From positions 62,001 through 126,000 of the forward strand of contig JARGSG010000236.1 in assembly GCA_030374805.1 (NCBI GenBank): a stretch of 64,000 nt of DNA, in the 5' to 3' direction. The position numbers and the translations under genes were made by a program. Shown in pieces: positions 62,246-64,000 of this stretch. Each line of letters starts with the position of its first letter. Positions within the stretch are counted from its first letter, which is position 1. This DNA is from Gracilaria gracilis (Eukaryota; Rhodophyta; Florideophyceae; Gracilariales; Gracilariaceae). The notes under the pieces are model-generated. The model worked only from the letters and a program-made list of their open reading frames with translations. It made no database searches and had not been told where the DNA came from.

Positions 62246-63275
62246 AGTTAATATGCCGTTTCATTCTGTAATGCTTGGAGATCTTGGGTCTCCCTGAGAA
62301 CCCGTGGGTTCGAAATTATCCCTTTTCTTTTGATAAACAAGGGCGAATCTTCAAGCTTGCTTGAGCGATTGGAACGCAGAGATATGATGAACTGCTTCTT
62401 AACCCATAACTCCTTGTAGAAAAGTTGGAGCATTCCTAAAGTGTGGCGACGAGCTTTTGTACGATGAAGTAAAAAGTATTTTCCAGGTAGTCGCGAGTCG
62501 TTTTCTGCGATACGCTCAAGCGCTGCAGATAAGCAGCAAAAACTTGATGCTGCAGCAGTGGCACGTAACGATGCCACTAACACCGCAATGCGGCCAAAGC
62601 GAAAACAACAAAAGGCGCAGCTTTTGTAAGTGGCAACGAACAGAATAATCACAGCCTCGAGAGAAGCACCAACGCTGCCATGGTGGAACAAAGCGATGCC
62701 AATGTAGCTGTGACAAATTGACGCCTTGCAGGGGACGTAATACAGAAAAACATCAGCGCGCAAGCGGACTGCCAAGATGCGCAACACAAATGCAGATCCT
62801 TGAAAGAACGCAGTGTTTTCCTAAGTAACCCAAAGCCATCGTTCGGTTGCGGCTGCTCTCATCGTGCCACGGCAGCATCATTGTTGCGACAACTTTGCCA
62901 CAGCTGCGACTCGAGGCGCTGTATCAAGCAGCGGCTGCTTACATCGTACCACAGCCACGTCAATGCTGTGGCGAATTGGCTGAGCATCAGCTTGACGCCC
63001 AGTGTCAGGCAGCGGCTGTCTGGAGCAATTGTGTTGTATCGATTGCTTGATACAGTACCGTTGTTTGGACGGCGAGTATAGACGCCGTGTTTTTTGCGGC
63101 ATAAAGCAAGGCCACTATTATGGCAGCTAGACGTAGTACTAGCTTAGGCTGTGGCTTCCAACAGAAGTGGTTATTGATAGAATTATCGGTGTTGCTTTGG
63201 CGGATCGGAAATGGGTTGTCATGGGAAAACCAGCGGCGGAGAAAAGTGTACTGCGCCATTAACTGAATAAAAGAG
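62246..63275. other. Non-coding part of the second hAT element
   Basis: No gene was seen after the transposase stop. The word CAGCGGCTG occurs twice (near 62930 and 63011), and related words (GCATCA, TTGTATCGATTGC) recur, suggesting low-order repeats. Confidence 0.35.
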
Positions 63276-63884
63276 CTAAGCGTTGCCGTTCGAGCGACAA
63301 CACAAAGCGGAGCAGCGCCTGACGATAGATGATGCGGAGCAGCGCAGTCGAATGAGCGGCATGAACTGGCGGTTTTGAAGCGCTCGGATGACAGTCATCT
63401 TCTGGCAGGGGCCGCGGAGTGTTGCGCCTTCGTCAGTGTGGCGTGCTGTGAACGGCAGCGGCGACCTCCGGCCGCACGCAAACGCACTTGCAAATCTCGA
63501 GATCGCCGGCTGTTGCACTGGCGTAGCAGGCGCTTGAGAACCTTGTCGCGGTGGTTGCGAACTAGACGTCGGCGTTGGCGAAGGCCTCTGCGGCAGATGC
63601 GACAGCACCGGCTGCACAATCTGTCTCACCGTCACTATAACCGGCGCATCGACCCAAACATGCGCCGGTGGCACCACAAGCTGCAACGCATCCTGTGCGT
63701 CATCAATCGGCACCAAAGCATGAACAAACCACAAGAAACAAAGCGCACCCAAGCCCACTCGAACAGCCACAACTCCAAACAAACCACGTCTCAACGACAA
63801 AACGCCGCCAAAAACAAGCAGCCACAGCGGCGCCGCAACGGCGGCAGGAAGCGCGCCCTCATCGGATGTGAGCGACGTCGGCAT
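63276..63884 (-). CDS. Hypothetical membrane protein inside the hAT element
   Basis: This is an ATG-led open frame of about 202 residues (MPTSLTSDEGALPAAVAAPL). It has two hydrophobic stretches (WLLVFGGVLSL and VGLGALCFLWFVHALVP) and then a long Pro/Gln/Ser-rich tail with scattered cysteines. Composition is unlike the host genes nearby. It lies inside the probable hAT element and would be transcribed toward the transposase gene. It may be a captured or accessory gene, or merely a GC-rich open frame. No family recognised. Confidence 0.3.
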   Translation of the reverse strand: MPTSLTSDEGALPAAVAAPLWLLVFGGVLSLRRGLFGVVAVRVGLGALCFLWFVHALVPIDDAQDALQLVVPPAHVWVDAPVIVTVRQIVQPVLSHLPQRPSPTPTSSSQPPRQGSQAPATPVQQPAISRFASAFACGRRSPLPFTARHTDEGATLRGPCQKMTVIRALQNRQFMPLIRLRCSASSIVRRCSALCCRSNGNA

Positions 63885-64000
63885 GGTTGCAAGGCATCGC
63901 CCCACGCGGCGTGGACGTTGCTGTCCAAAAAAGTGGTCGTTTCGGACCAATCCGAAACTGTTTTGAAACTTCATCCGAAAAGAAGTTCATTTCGGATTTT

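Larger units (their letters stand above)
59816..64000 (+). mobile_element. Second hAT-type transposon, right end outside window
   Basis: The left end is placed near 59816 (CAGCCCTCTTTCGTTTCGGA), where a subterminal cluster of AATCCGAA words begins. The same TTTCGGA/AATCCGAA words reappear at 63940-64000 in the opposite sense (GGACCAATCCGAAAC), as expected near the other end, so the element probably exceeds 4.2 kb. It carries an uninterrupted hAT transposase on the plus strand and perhaps a second gene on the minus strand. Because the right terminus and target duplication are not in view, the borders remain tentative. Confidence 0.6.

Noticed and set aside
62298-62330. GGTTCGAAAT resembling a tRNA B box
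   Set aside because: No A box or cloverleaf can be drawn upstream; GGGTTCGAAATT is isolated.
1-64000. CRISPR arrays, bacterial operons or plastid DNA
   Set aside because: There are no evenly spaced repeats with unique spacers, genes have eukaryotic introns and poly(A) signals, and plastid-type genes are nuclear-encoded with transit peptides.

Overview
This window is nuclear DNA of a photosynthetic eukaryote. The host genes are ordinary eukaryotic ones: LSM5, ribosomal protein S10, DUS3, a Tat-SF1/CUS2-like splicing factor, an MFSD5-type transporter and a METTL2/6/8-type tRNA methyltransferase. A D-glycerate 3-kinase with a transit-peptide-like N-terminus points to a plastid and photorespiration. 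Most genes are single-exon. The few introns that can be placed are very short (72-89 bases) with GT-AG borders and CTAAC/CTGAC-like branch sites. Compact, intron-poor genes in islands between transposon-rich stretches fit a red alga, most likely a florideophyte. That is an inference from style and gene content, not a species identification.

Layout. 1-9 kb is gene-poor: one membrane protein of unknown function, one small secreted protein with a clear TATA box and poly(A) signal, and scattered coding-like remnants. 9-18 kb is a graveyard. It holds an AIM24-family gene with a frameshift, an F-box/LRR-like gene split by a hAT transposon whose 8-bp target duplication is still perfect, and a complete Tc1/mariner element with TA duplications and matching inverted ends. 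18-33 kb is a host-gene island: three lineage-specific unknown genes, the tRNA methyltransferase, glycerate kinase, DUS3, LSM5 and the MFSD5-like carrier, mostly in convergent and divergent pairs. 33-46 kb is transposon territory. A Mutator-like transposase fragment directly abuts a broken Ty3/gypsy chromovirus on the + strand, followed by an opposite-strand gag-plus-LTR piece and an 18-bp minisatellite. 46-49 kb holds an unidentified interrupted ORF and a long hairpin.

49.4-58.7 kb is a GC-rich, tightly packed island: a Stum/SPEC3-like membrane protein, the Tat-SF1/CUS2-like protein, RPS10, a four-CX9C mitochondrial-type protein, a two-TM protein, a 2-epi-5-epi-valiolone-synthase-like sugar-phosphate cyclase, a secreted APTP-repeat protein and a secreted FG-GAP/ASPIC-UnbV (CRTAC1-like) protein. 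The window ends in a second hAT element with an uninterrupted transposase ORF, whose right end seems to lie beyond base 64000.

No operon-like pathway cluster is visible. The most notable points are the stand-alone EEVS-like cyclase, the 0.3-kb block shared by the 3' ends of two unrelated genes, the precise hAT insertion, and the chain of elements at 34.7-45.4 kb.
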